Below, piece after piece: positions 6,170 to 12,331 of a stretch of 22,578 nt of DNA. Numbering within the stretch: the first letter of the stretch is position 1; each line of letters begins with the position of its first letter. The DNA comes from a virus. A model generated the notes under the pieces. It was not told the origin of the DNA and searched no databases. It was given only the letters and a program-made list of their open reading frames with translations. The stretch spans positions 1 through 22,578 of the IMG/VR virus record IMGVR_UViG_3300017726_000096; one strand, given 5' to 3'. Made by a program: the position numbers and the translations under genes.

Positions 6170-6498
6170 GTTTTTTTGATTCTGAACAAGTCCAAGAAAA
6201 TCTTAACGATATCTTCCACACTTATCAACAAGTTGCTATGGTGACATCACAACTTGCAGAGATGACTAAGGAAGAAAAACTGGAACACATCGATGGGTGT
6301 AAGCAACTCATTGAGAAGCAGAAGAATTTCTACTTCCGTCTCTCCCTTGCTGCCAAAGAGGACGAAGAGGCAAAGGAAATGAGAGAAAGGATTCACCAGT
6401 TAACTAAAGCATTCGGGTTCAAGGACCTGATGGACTGCATGGATGCAATGGTTGTGACACTCGAACAAGCAGCACAACAAGAACTTGACAGACCCTAA
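6166..6498 (+). CDS. DUF1825-family protein, cyanobacterial type
   Basis: A 110-residue helical protein beginning MSFFDSEQVQENLNDIF, with MTKEEKLEHIDGCKQLIEKQ, NFYFRLSLA and an EAKEMRERI segment. This pattern is that of DUF1825, a family known from cyanobacteria and carried by many cyanophages. Its biochemical function is not established. It is inserted between genes 59 and 32, which are adjacent in T4, so it looks like a host-derived gene captured into the replication operon. The ATG overlaps the gp59 stop. Its own stop overlaps the CTAAATA core of the promoter that serves gp32. Confidence 0.8.
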   Translation: MSFFDSEQVQENLNDIFHTYQQVAMVTSQLAEMTKEEKLEHIDGCKQLIEKQKNFYFRLSLAAKEDEEAKEMRERIHQLTKAFGFKDLMDCMDAMVVTLEQAAQQELDRP

Positions 6499-6513
6499 AT
6501 AGTATGCTACGAT
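6485..6513 (+). promoter_or_regulatory. Dual promoter for gp32 (TTGACA-N17-TACGAT and CTAAATA)
   Basis: TTGACA (6485-6490) and TACGAT (6508-6513) with an ideal 17-bp spacer form a host sigma70-type promoter. CTAAATA (6495-6501), the cyanophage late core, lies inside it. It stands 48-67 bp upstream of gp32, so gp32 could be transcribed both early and late. A GGAG ribosome binding site follows at 6549-6552. Confidence 0.6.
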
Positions 6514-6560
6514 AACTCAGTAGTACAAAAACCAAATCCAAACAATACGGAGAATACACT

Positions 6561-7499
6561 ATGTCTTTCGCATCATTAAAGAAAGCATCTGCAACTGGTA
6601 ACACACTTGCAAAACTAACACAGGAGATTGAGAAACTCAATCAACCTCAACAGAGTTCATCCAATGTAGATGACCGTCTTTGGAAACCAGAACTCGACAA
6701 ATCAGGTAACGGTTATGCTGTTATCCGATTCCTACCTGCACCTGACAGTGAAGAGATTCCATTTGCAAAAGTGTGGAGTCATGCATTCAAAGGACCTGGT
6801 GGGCAATGGTACATCGAAAACTCTTTGACTACTCTTGGTAAGCAAGATCCTGTCTCTGAGTATAATACAGAACTTTGGAACGCAGGTGGCGAAGGTTCAC
6901 CTCAACGTGCACAAGCACGAGCACAGAAAAGGAAACTCTCTTACTACTCAAACATCTACGTTGTCAGTGATCCTGCACATCCTGAGAATGAAGGTCGGGT
7001 TTTCCTTTATAAGTATGGTAAGAAGATTTTTGACAAACTTGTCGAAGCAATGCAACCTGCATTTGCAGACGAGCAACCTCTTGATCCTTTCAACTTCTGG
7101 GAAGGAGCGAACTTCAAGTTGAAGATTCGTAAGGTCGATGGTTACTGGAACTATGATAAGTCAGAGTTCGCAGCACCTGGTGCCCTTCTTGATGACGATG
7201 CTAAACTTGAGTCTCTTTGGAAGCAAGCATATTCTCTTGCTGACTTTGAAGCACCTAAGAACTTTAAGTCATATGAAAAACTTAAAGAGCGTCTCAGTCT
7301 TGTCCTACAGTTGACTGCAGCACCAAAACCTGTTGATGAGTCCCTTGAGGATGAGTCTGAAGGACTTGGAGCACGCAACACAACTCCATCTTGGGGTACA
7401 GAGGTGAATGACTTTCGTGAGAAAGCAGTCGCTTCCTCTCCTGTAGACACAGAAGAAGATGCTTTGTCTTACTTCTCTAAACTCGCTGAAGAAGAATGA
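6561..7499 (+). CDS. gp32: Single-stranded DNA-binding protein gp32
   Basis: A 312-residue gp32 (T4: 301). The basic N-terminal B domain starts MSFASLKKAS; the OB-fold core carries DRLWKPELDKSGNGYAVIRFLP and KRKLSYYSNIYVVSDP-type segments, then GRVFLYKYGKKIFDKL; the acidic C-terminal tail (ending SYFSKLAEEE) would recruit partner proteins such as gp59. It coats ssDNA at the phage fork. There is no Cys anywhere in the protein, so the T4 zinc site (one His, three Cys) is absent. The start is fixed by GGAG 8 bp upstream. It has its own promoter region. The TGA overlaps the next ATG (ATGA). Confidence 0.95.
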   Translation: MSFASLKKASATGNTLAKLTQEIEKLNQPQQSSSNVDDRLWKPELDKSGNGYAVIRFLPAPDSEEIPFAKVWSHAFKGPGGQWYIENSLTTLGKQDPVSEYNTELWNAGGEGSPQRAQARAQKRKLSYYSNIYVVSDPAHPENEGRVFLYKYGKKIFDKLVEAMQPAFADEQPLDPFNFWEGANFKLKIRKVDGYWNYDKSEFAAPGALLDDDAKLESLWKQAYSLADFEAPKNFKSYEKLKERLSLVLQLTAAPKPVDESLEDESEGLGARNTTPSWGTEVNDFREKAVASSPVDTEEDALSYFSKLAEEE

Positions 7500-7900
7500 A
7501 AACCATCCTTGCTGCTATTTTAGTGGCAACCTCGATGTCGGTCCCTGCTGAGGCAAAGCACCGTCGTCACAGTCACGTCTATCGTGATGAGGTTTGCACT
7601 AAGACGATCTACGAAGAAGTATATCGTCCTCCAAGGTCACTTGGTAACCCAAGTCCTAGGGGTCAGATCTTTTCTGAGTCTTATGATGTAGAGGTTCCAT
7701 GTAAGAGACGTCGTAGATACTACGACTCACATCCCAGACCTGTACCTGATACGAACGATTGTTCAGAAGGTACAGTGATTGGAGGATTACTAGGTGGTCT
7801 AGGAGCAGCAGCAATCTCCGAAAACGATGCTATGATCTGGTCCATTCCCCTTGGTGTTGTCGGAGGGGCAATGACTGGTTGCCAAATAGACGGAGGTTAA
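7496..7900 (+). CDS. Secreted glycine-zipper protein
   Basis: A 134-residue protein with a signal peptide (MKTILAAILVATSMSVPAEA, likely cleavage at 20/21) and no lipobox Cys. The mature part begins with a His/Arg-rich segment (KHRRHSHVYRD), then has a Tyr/Pro-rich middle. The C-terminus is a glycine zipper, GTVIGGLLGGLGAAA followed by a second hydrophobic stretch (PLGVVGGAMTG), as in 17-kDa-antigen/RcpA-like envelope proteins. Four Cys (in VCTK, VPCK, NDCS, TGCQ) could form two disulfides after export. It overlaps the gp32 stop and leads a run of envelope-type small genes. It may insert in the host envelope; a role in lysis, exclusion or virion structure is not shown. Confidence 0.65.
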   Translation: MKTILAAILVATSMSVPAEAKHRRHSHVYRDEVCTKTIYEEVYRPPRSLGNPSPRGQIFSESYDVEVPCKRRRRYYDSHPRPVPDTNDCSEGTVIGGLLGGLGAAAISENDAMIWSIPLGVVGGAMTGCQIDGG

Positions 7901-7903
7901 AAA

Positions 7904-8227
7904 ATGTCACATCGATTCTCTGAGATTAAACCAGAGCACTGCTATACTAAAAATGAAGTTGACAAACTCATTAAGGAAGCGGTAGATGAGGCACGGAGAA
8001 TAGATGAAGAGTCCATGCGGAAACACAATAGAGATGCTACAGTCATCTCTATGATTCTAGGGTTCACAACCTTAGCATTGTTTCTGGATGGACTCCTTCG
8101 CATCTTAGGAATTATCCCACCATTCATGGGCATCGATGTTAACGTTGTTGACAAGATCGAGAATGGTATCATAGATAAACTAGACTTAATTAAACAAGTT
8201 CCAATACAAAAACTTTTACGTCGATGA
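7904..8227 (+). CDS. Hypothetical membrane protein
   Basis: A 107-residue protein with a charged N-terminal region (about residues 1-45, with a CYTKNEVDKLIKEAVDEARRI helix). One long hydrophobic segment follows (ISMILGFTTLALFLDGLLRILGIIPPF, about 48-75), long enough for one membrane helix or a hairpin, then a short amphipathic basic tail. GACGGAGG upstream gives a strong ribosome binding site about 8 bp before the ATG. The stop overlaps the next ATG (ATGA). Not recognised; small membrane proteins in this position could affect lysis timing or the host envelope, but nothing here shows that. Confidence 0.55.
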   Translation: MSHRFSEIKPEHCYTKNEVDKLIKEAVDEARRIDEESMRKHNRDATVISMILGFTTLALFLDGLLRILGIIPPFMGIDVNVVDKIENGIIDKLDLIKQVPIQKLLRR

Positions 8228-8472
8228 GTGATCTTCAAGTGGGTATCTATTTTATTTGCTTTGCTTTGGTAGCAGGTGCATCGTTTGCTTTTATGTTTAA
8301 GATGATGACTACTACACTAGAAGAGTTTAACAAACCAGTACAGAAAACAAATGTACACCCTGAGATGTCAGACGTACAGAGTGGAGAGGAGTTGCTAGTC
8401 TTCAGAGGATACGAAGAAGACGATGAAGAGGATGACGATGACGAAGGTGATGTAGTCGTAATCCGAAAATGA
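8224..8472 (+). CDS. Small membrane protein with HPEM motif and acidic tail
   Basis: An 82-residue protein with an N-terminal membrane helix (about 5-28, VGIYFICFALVAGASFAFMF), then NVHPEMSDV near residues 43-51, then a very acidic tail (EEDDEEDDDDEGD) ending VVVIRK. Layout and the HPEM motif match the protein at 1998-2234, suggesting a paralogous pair. The acidic tail would face one side of the membrane and could bind basic partners or cations. The start overlaps the stop of the previous gene. A ~63-bp non-coding repeat element begins at the base after its stop. Confidence 0.6.
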   Translation: MSDLQVGIYFICFALVAGASFAFMFKMMTTTLEEFNKPVQKTNVHPEMSDVQSGEELLVFRGYEEDDEEDDDDEGDVVVIRK

Positions 8473-8535
8473 CTTTTAGTTTCAAAATATCGCCCAAAAA
8501 AATCCCGCCAAAAATTTGACCCCTTTAGTTTTTTC
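8473..8535. repeat. Intergenic repeat element, copy 1
   Basis: This 63-bp gap is nearly the same sequence as the gap at 20218-20280. Shared blocks in order are CTTTTAGTTTCAAAA, ATCG, AAAAAAATCCCGCCA, TTGAC and GTTTTTT. It starts immediately after a stop codon and ends directly at the ATG of the cupin gene. Unlike copy 2, this copy cannot form the CGGGG/TCCCG hairpin, so a simple shared terminator is not the whole explanation. It may act as a DNA or RNA control element. Confidence 0.65.
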
Positions 8536-9009
8536 ATGAGTGACGTACAGTATAAAAAGCACAGAGTGTTTCGTGAGACAGAAGATGTTATCTTCTACGA
8601 TATATCTGTAGAGGAATCAAATGCTAGTGATCTTGTAGTACACACAGGTGCTGCAGTATCACCTCCCGATGACATGGTAGGTGCAAAACAGTTTTATATA
8701 CATTATCATCAGGTAGATTACAATCGTGTTCTATCTGGACAGAGAATGTTTGAATTGGTAAACTTTGATTGGAAATATCCGTATCACATTGTACATCTAG
8801 ACGTTCACTCTGGTGCACTGATCATTCCTACTAACACATACCATAGATCTGTGTCTGGAGAGGGTGGATCTATAGTAATTAATCAAGCACAACGTGATGA
8901 TTTATTCAAACCAGATACAGAGTTTATACCTGTCTCATCAGCAGAGAAACCAAAACTTTATAAGGTTTTACTTCATGAAAAACCAGTTATCCATAGGTTA
9001 GGAGAATGA
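8536..9009 (+). CDS. Cupin-fold protein
   Basis: A 157-residue protein with a cupin core. The first motif is HYHQVDYNRVLSGQRMFEL (about 56-74), with two candidate His metal ligands and a Gly turn. The second is SGALIIPTNTYHRSV (about 93-107), with the downstream His. Cupins are beta-barrels that bind metal and act as dioxygenases, isomerases, sugar-modifying enzymes or binding proteins; the substrate cannot be told here. There is no signal peptide. The start directly abuts repeat element copy 1 and lacks a Shine-Dalgarno sequence, so translation may depend on that element. The TGA overlaps the ATG of the small ORF that follows. Cyanophages often have such a gene close to gp32. Confidence 0.6.
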   Translation: MSDVQYKKHRVFRETEDVIFYDISVEESNASDLVVHTGAAVSPPDDMVGAKQFYIHYHQVDYNRVLSGQRMFELVNFDWKYPYHIVHLDVHSGALIIPTNTYHRSVSGEGGSIVINQAQRDDLFKPDTEFIPVSSAEKPKLYKVLLHEKPVIHRLGE

Positions 9010-9113
9010 TTAGCACTGAAAAACTTCTAGCAATCTATAAGGTTGTCAGAGTAAAACGAAAACCGAAGTATAGTCCACCTCGTAAAGATCACAATCAACA
9101 TCTATACGGATGA
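9006..9113 (+). CDS. Small basic ORF of 35 residues
   Basis: An ATG at 9006 overlaps the cupin stop (ATGA) with AGGAG just upstream. It encodes a 35-residue, strongly basic peptide (MISTEKLLAIYKVVRVKRKP then KYSPPRKDHNQHLYG), ending with TGA at 9111-9113. The next base (9114) is the end of the convergent gp53 gene. Coupling, ribosome binding site, and complete use of the gap support it as a real gene. Function unknown; it resembles small basic nucleic-acid- or polymerase-binding phage peptides only in charge. Confidence 0.5.
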   Translation: MISTEKLLAIYKVVRVKRKPKYSPPRKDHNQHLYG

Positions 9114-10013
9114 TTAGTAACCGCCACCATATCCTGACGAACCAGAGGAACTAGAACTGCTGCTCGAAGAACTTGAACTAGTATCTTGAGTCGTTGTAGT
9201 TGTAGCAGTCGTTGTAGTATCTGTAGTCGTTGTAGTTGTAGCGGTGGTAGATGTAGCAACTCCAACACTGCCTGTTGTGCTCGCAGTAGAAGAAGGACCG
9301 TAATCAAATGTAGTTGCACTCGTTGCTGCCGACTGTCTAGACACACTAGCAGTAACAAAACCTGCAATATCAATGAACCTCGCTGCAATAGACAGTGGGG
9401 TTTTCTTATTGTTTACATCATCTAGTTCTGGATGAGGATCGTATGATACTTGTTCTGTAATCTCTTCAACCATCATGTCTGCAAGACCTATTGTTGGGAT
9501 TATAATTTGTCTCTTTAACTCATTAAGAAAAACTTCATGTTCATAGTTAGTCACAGGGTATCTAGATTGTTCTGCAGTAAGTGCAGTTCCATCTAACATG
9601 GTAGTTCTATAATTTTCTAATACTTCAATACCTTTCTTTGTTACTACAACATCACCATCTAATACTTCATTCGTTTCGTAGTGGTGGATACCATTAGCAT
9701 CTGAATACACTGAACCGATGTATTTCTGCAAATCATAATCAGTCTTTGGCCAGTGGTCGTAGAAGTCTGTGATATTATTTACCATTAGGATGACCCAATC
9801 CAAATGTCCATCACCTAGAAAATTTCTTGCAAGACTCTCAGGTGTGTCATTGACTCTGAGTTCATATGCCTCAAACTGAGTAACATACTGGTCAAGATCC
9901 TCTCTTACCTTTACTCTTCTAAAGATATTTTTGACCAAACGATACTTATAGTTCTCACTATCGGAGATGCCTTCTCCTACATATACATTTGGAAAATAAG
10001 AAAAATAAGACAT
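9114..10013 (-). CDS. gp53: Baseplate wedge subunit gp53
   Basis: A 299-residue protein on the minus strand. The N-terminal ~130 residues match gp53: a Tyr/Phe-rich start (MSYFSYFPNVYVGE), YRLVKNIFRRVKVREDL, YELRVNDTPESLARNFLG and LDWVILMVNNITDFYDHWP. gp53 joins six baseplate wedges around the hub and has a LysM-like fold. T4 gp53 is 196 residues; the extra length here is a middle region and a low-complexity tail of about 80 residues made of Thr runs, 12 consecutive Ser, then GSSGYGGGY. Its ATG overlaps the gp48 stop by one base, so both are read from the minus-strand promoter at 11029-11036. It ends tail-to-tail with the plus-strand genes with no spacer. Confidence 0.85.
   Translation of the reverse strand: MSYFSYFPNVYVGEGISDSENYKYRLVKNIFRRVKVREDLDQYVTQFEAYELRVNDTPESLARNFLGDGHLDWVILMVNNITDFYDHWPKTDYDLQKYIGSVYSDANGIHHYETNEVLDGDVVVTKKGIEVLENYRTTMLDGTALTAEQSRYPVTNYEHEVFLNELKRQIIIPTIGLADMMVEEITEQVSYDPHPELDDVNNKKTPLSIAARFIDIAGFVTASVSRQSAATSATTFDYGPSSTASTTGSVGVATSTTATTTTTTDTTTTATTTTTQDTSSSSSSSSSSSSGSSGYGGGY
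9190..9242 (-). repeat. Degenerate Thr-coding repeats in gp53 tail
   Basis: A 17-bp sequence occurs exactly twice (9190-9206 and 9226-9242), with a partial copy between (from 9209). It encodes the Thr-rich part of the gp53 tail. Such arrays can change length by slippage; the next stretch (9121-9180) encodes the Ser run. Confidence 0.75.
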
Positions 10014-10999
10014 TAGAAACCTTTTGCGATAGAACCTTGATTGATAACAGAAGTTTCGGTAAACTGCATATCAAGTTGAATAGCAGGAACTGATACTGCA
10101 CCTTGATCAACGGTTTGGAAAGAAGAATACTGCCCATCAGGAGTATAATTGACTGTAATACTAGTGCAAACTGATGGTTTTATTCTAAAATGTAATCCAC
10201 CTGCTTCTGAGATAGTATCTGCTTCTGGATCGTATCTGACAAATCTAAGTTCATACTTATCAGGAATCTCAAAGAATCTATTAGCAGCAAGAGCACCAGT
10301 GGTTGCAGATGATGTAATTGTGTTACCACCATCTTCCTGATCAAAGAGACCAAATAATTGCTTTTCGTCTATACCTTTAAGTCTAGGTGCAGCACCTGTT
10401 TTAAGGTAAGTAATAATATTGTATATTTCTTTTGCTTCATTCATTGAACGAGAGAATAATTTAAAGGAGAACGAATGAGTTCTAAACTGCATTTCTTTAA
10501 AAATTTGTTCAGCAAAGGGGTTGAATACTCTACCTTGACCAACAGCAAGAAGATCACTTGCAGTAACGTTTCCTTCACCACCAATAAGTTGGTTTAAACT
10601 ACCTACTGAACCTGCGATCACTGATGCTGCCAGTTCTGGTACAGCAGCACCTGCAGCAGTTTGGATTGATGATGCTGCGTCATCAAAAGTTGTTCCACCT
10701 GGGTTGATCATAGTACTTGCCATGGCACCTGCAACACCCATATTAACTTTAGCATATGATGCTTGGTATGCAGTTGAGATGTTTTTAGGCATCGCAAGAT
10801 ACACTGAAGTGTCATTCCTTTCTAAATTTGATTCACTCCCTGGCATATTCATGCCTTTATAACCGCCACCAGTATCCTTATAATTAATTCTTGATCTTTG
10901 AATGTGAATATAATCTACTGCTTCAGTAGGGAATGGTTCATCGTTTGCTCTATCAACGACAGCGGAAATTGGATATCTTAATGTGCTTTTGTTCGCCAT
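10013..10999 (-). CDS. gp48: Baseplate tail tube cap gp48
   Basis: A 328-residue minus-strand protein (T4 gp48: 364). Family-like features are in the second half: RVFNPFAEQIFKEMQFRTHS followed by FSFKLFSRSMNEAKEIYNII (about 168-202), PDKYELRFVRYD, LHFRIKPSVCTSITVNYTPD and a closing LDMQFTETSVI strand. The middle is Ala/Gly-rich. gp48 caps the baseplate hub and, with gp54, starts tail tube polymerisation. In T4, gp48 and gp54 are encoded side by side; here they are close but on opposite strands, separated by gp4. The start codon at 10997-10999 lies about 30 bp from a minus-strand CATAAATA promoter. Confidence 0.78.
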   Translation of the reverse strand: MANKSTLRYPISAVVDRANDEPFPTEAVDYIHIQRSRINYKDTGGGYKGMNMPGSESNLERNDTSVYLAMPKNISTAYQASYAKVNMGVAGAMASTMINPGGTTFDDAASSIQTAAGAAVPELAASVIAGSVGSLNQLIGGEGNVTASDLLAVGQGRVFNPFAEQIFKEMQFRTHSFSFKLFSRSMNEAKEIYNIITYLKTGAAPRLKGIDEKQLFGLFDQEDGGNTITSSATTGALAANRFFEIPDKYELRFVRYDPEADTISEAGGLHFRIKPSVCTSITVNYTPDGQYSSFQTVDQGAVSVPAIQLDMQFTETSVINQGSIAKGF

Positions 11000-11004
11000 T
11001 CGAC

Positions 11005-11011
11005 CTAAATA
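11005..11011 (+). promoter_or_regulatory. Late promoter core CTAAATA for gp4
   Basis: CTAAATA lies 22 bp upstream of the gp4 ATG at 11034. With transcription starting about 10-13 bp downstream, the leader of gp4 would be very short. It forms a divergent pair with the minus-strand core at 11029-11036. Confidence 0.65.
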
Positions 11012-11028
11012 AAAGAGTACATATATTA

Positions 11029-11036
11029 TATTTATG
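11029..11036 (-). promoter_or_regulatory. Late promoter core CATAAATA for gp48-gp53
   Basis: The minus strand reads CATAAATA, a match to the NATAAATA late core, about 30 bp upstream of the gp48 start. Its bases overlap the ATG of gp4 on the other strand, so the two divergent promoters cross over one another. Confidence 0.55.
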
Positions 11037-11453
11037 AGGTATCAAGGAAAATATCGTCCTAGTTTCCCTCGAAAGTACAAGGGTGACCCTAACAATGTTA
11101 TTTATAGGTCATCGTGGGAGTACAAATTCATGAAATGGTGTGACGTCACATCATCTGTAACTGAATGGGGTAGTGAAGAGATTATTATCCCCTATGTTTC
11201 TCCTGTTGATGGCAGAAAGCACAGGTACTTTCCTGATTTTTATGTAAAGGTTAAGGGTAAGAAGTATCTAGTTGAAGTTAAACCATTCAAACAGACACTT
11301 GAACCCAAAACACAAAAACGACATACCAAACGATATATAAATGAAGTTGTTACCTATGCTGTTAACAGAGCAAAATGGAAAGCAGCAACTGAATTTTGTA
11401 AAGATAACTCTTGGGAGTTTATGTTAATCACCGAAAAAGAACTTAAAGTCTAA
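11034..11453 (+). CDS. gp4: Head completion protein gp4 (gp50/gp65)
   Basis: A 139-residue protein (T4 gp4: 150). The start GKYRPSFPRKYKGDPNNVIY followed by RSSWEYKFMKWCD and EWGSEEIIIPY is characteristic of gp4. It has a TnsA-like nuclease fold pattern: P67-D68-F69 and E81-V-K83, matching the D...ExK metal site. In T4, gp4 acts after DNA packaging to finish the head before tail joining. The start ATG is set by the family N-terminus; ATTTATGAGG offers no Shine-Dalgarno sequence, consistent with a short leader from the promoter 22 bp upstream. The stop overlaps the next ATG (TAATG). In T4, gene 4 is beside 53, and this closeness is kept. Confidence 0.92.
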   Translation: MRYQGKYRPSFPRKYKGDPNNVIYRSSWEYKFMKWCDVTSSVTEWGSEEIIIPYVSPVDGRKHRYFPDFYVKVKGKKYLVEVKPFKQTLEPKTQKRHTKRYINEVVTYAVNRAKWKAATEFCKDNSWEFMLITEKELKV

Positions 11454-12295
11454 TGGCAATCCCCAATAAAGAAACTGCAAGACCCGTCGCCAGTGTTGGT
11501 GGTGGTGTTGGTGCGTTCATGGAGACGATGCTTAAAGACGAGACGATGCGTCCGTCTACTCTTAATAAGTATTCAGTCAACTTCGCATCACCCCCAATCC
11601 TTCTATCAAAGAGTGTCGGTGGTAAATCTCAGGCAGATAATTTACAACTCGAAACAAAAACTCCTGCAAACTTACTAGATTACTATGCAAAAAGTGTAAG
11701 TTTACCTAGCAGACAGATTACTACTGGACAGTTTCAACCTCCAGGTGCGTCAGTAAGATACGCAACCAACCAAGCATTTAGTCAGATGCAGATTGAGTTT
11801 CTAGTTCCTGCATCTCAATACACAAGATCTATATTTGAAACATGGGTCAATAGAATTTCTAGAGATTCCAATCAGATGGTAGATTTCTATCAAGAGTATT
11901 GTTCTCCTAGGGTAAGAGTTTATAAGTGGGAGACACAACAAGCACAAAACGTTCTTACTGGTTGTTGGGAGATGAGAAATGTATTCCCATATAACATTGG
12001 ATCTATTCAGTTGAACAATGAACAGAATCAAATTATGTCATTGTCTATGGGATTCTATTACGAGAGATATAGATTCTACTCTGCAGATGCATTCTCTGAT
12101 CCTGGATTGAGAAATCAAATCACTGTTCCTGGTTCGATTGGTGATACTTTCAAAGCTGATGAAACCAGTGGCAATACTACAGTTAATACGACACCAAAAT
12201 ACAGCGGAGAAACATATACAGTATCTGGTGTTACATACAGAAGTGACACTGGTCAACCCATTTCATTTGATGGTTCATATACAGGTCCTCGCTAA
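11453..12295 (+). CDS. gp54: Baseplate tail tube initiator gp54
   Basis: A 280-residue protein (T4 gp54: 320). After a short N-terminus, LNKYSVNFASPPIL starts a tube-like domain. Features of gp54/tail-tube folds include a region on cleavage-free strands (AKSVSLPSRQITTGQF), the FLVPASQYTRSIFETWVNRI segment, and VLTGCWEMRNVFPYNIGSIQL followed by a strand ending FYYERYRFYS. The last ~65 residues are Ser/Thr/Gly-rich and likely flexible. With gp48 it would form the platform on which the tail tube grows. Because gp54 and tube protein gp19 share a fold, a tube-like paralogue is the alternative, but neighbours (gp4, gp26) favour gp54. It follows gp4 with a one-base overlap. Confidence 0.75.
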   Translation: MAIPNKETARPVASVGGGVGAFMETMLKDETMRPSTLNKYSVNFASPPILLSKSVGGKSQADNLQLETKTPANLLDYYAKSVSLPSRQITTGQFQPPGASVRYATNQAFSQMQIEFLVPASQYTRSIFETWVNRISRDSNQMVDFYQEYCSPRVRVYKWETQQAQNVLTGCWEMRNVFPYNIGSIQLNNEQNQIMSLSMGFYYERYRFYSADAFSDPGLRNQITVPGSIGDTFKADETSGNTTVNTTPKYSGETYTVSGVTYRSDTGQPISFDGSYTGPR

Positions 12296-12300
12296 CCTGA

Positions 12301-12307
12301 CTAAATA
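12301..12307 (+). promoter_or_regulatory. Late promoter core CTAAATA for the hub operon
   Basis: CTAAATA lies 6 bp after the gp54 stop and 24 bp before the gp26 ATG. It would drive gp26, gp51, the two tape-measure-type genes and gp27, which follow without a clear terminator. Confidence 0.65.
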
Positions 12308-12331
12308 AAAACATGAAGTGAACTACACCTT

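Noticed and set aside
8247-8537. Minus-strand ORF with long Ser run
   Set aside because: It is the antisense of the acidic tail of the small membrane protein gene.
9186-9425. Cys/Ser/Arg-rich plus-strand ORF and Leu/Gln-rich minus-strand ORF over the gp53 tail
   Set aside because: Their odd composition is only the repeat DNA of the gp53 tail read in other frames.
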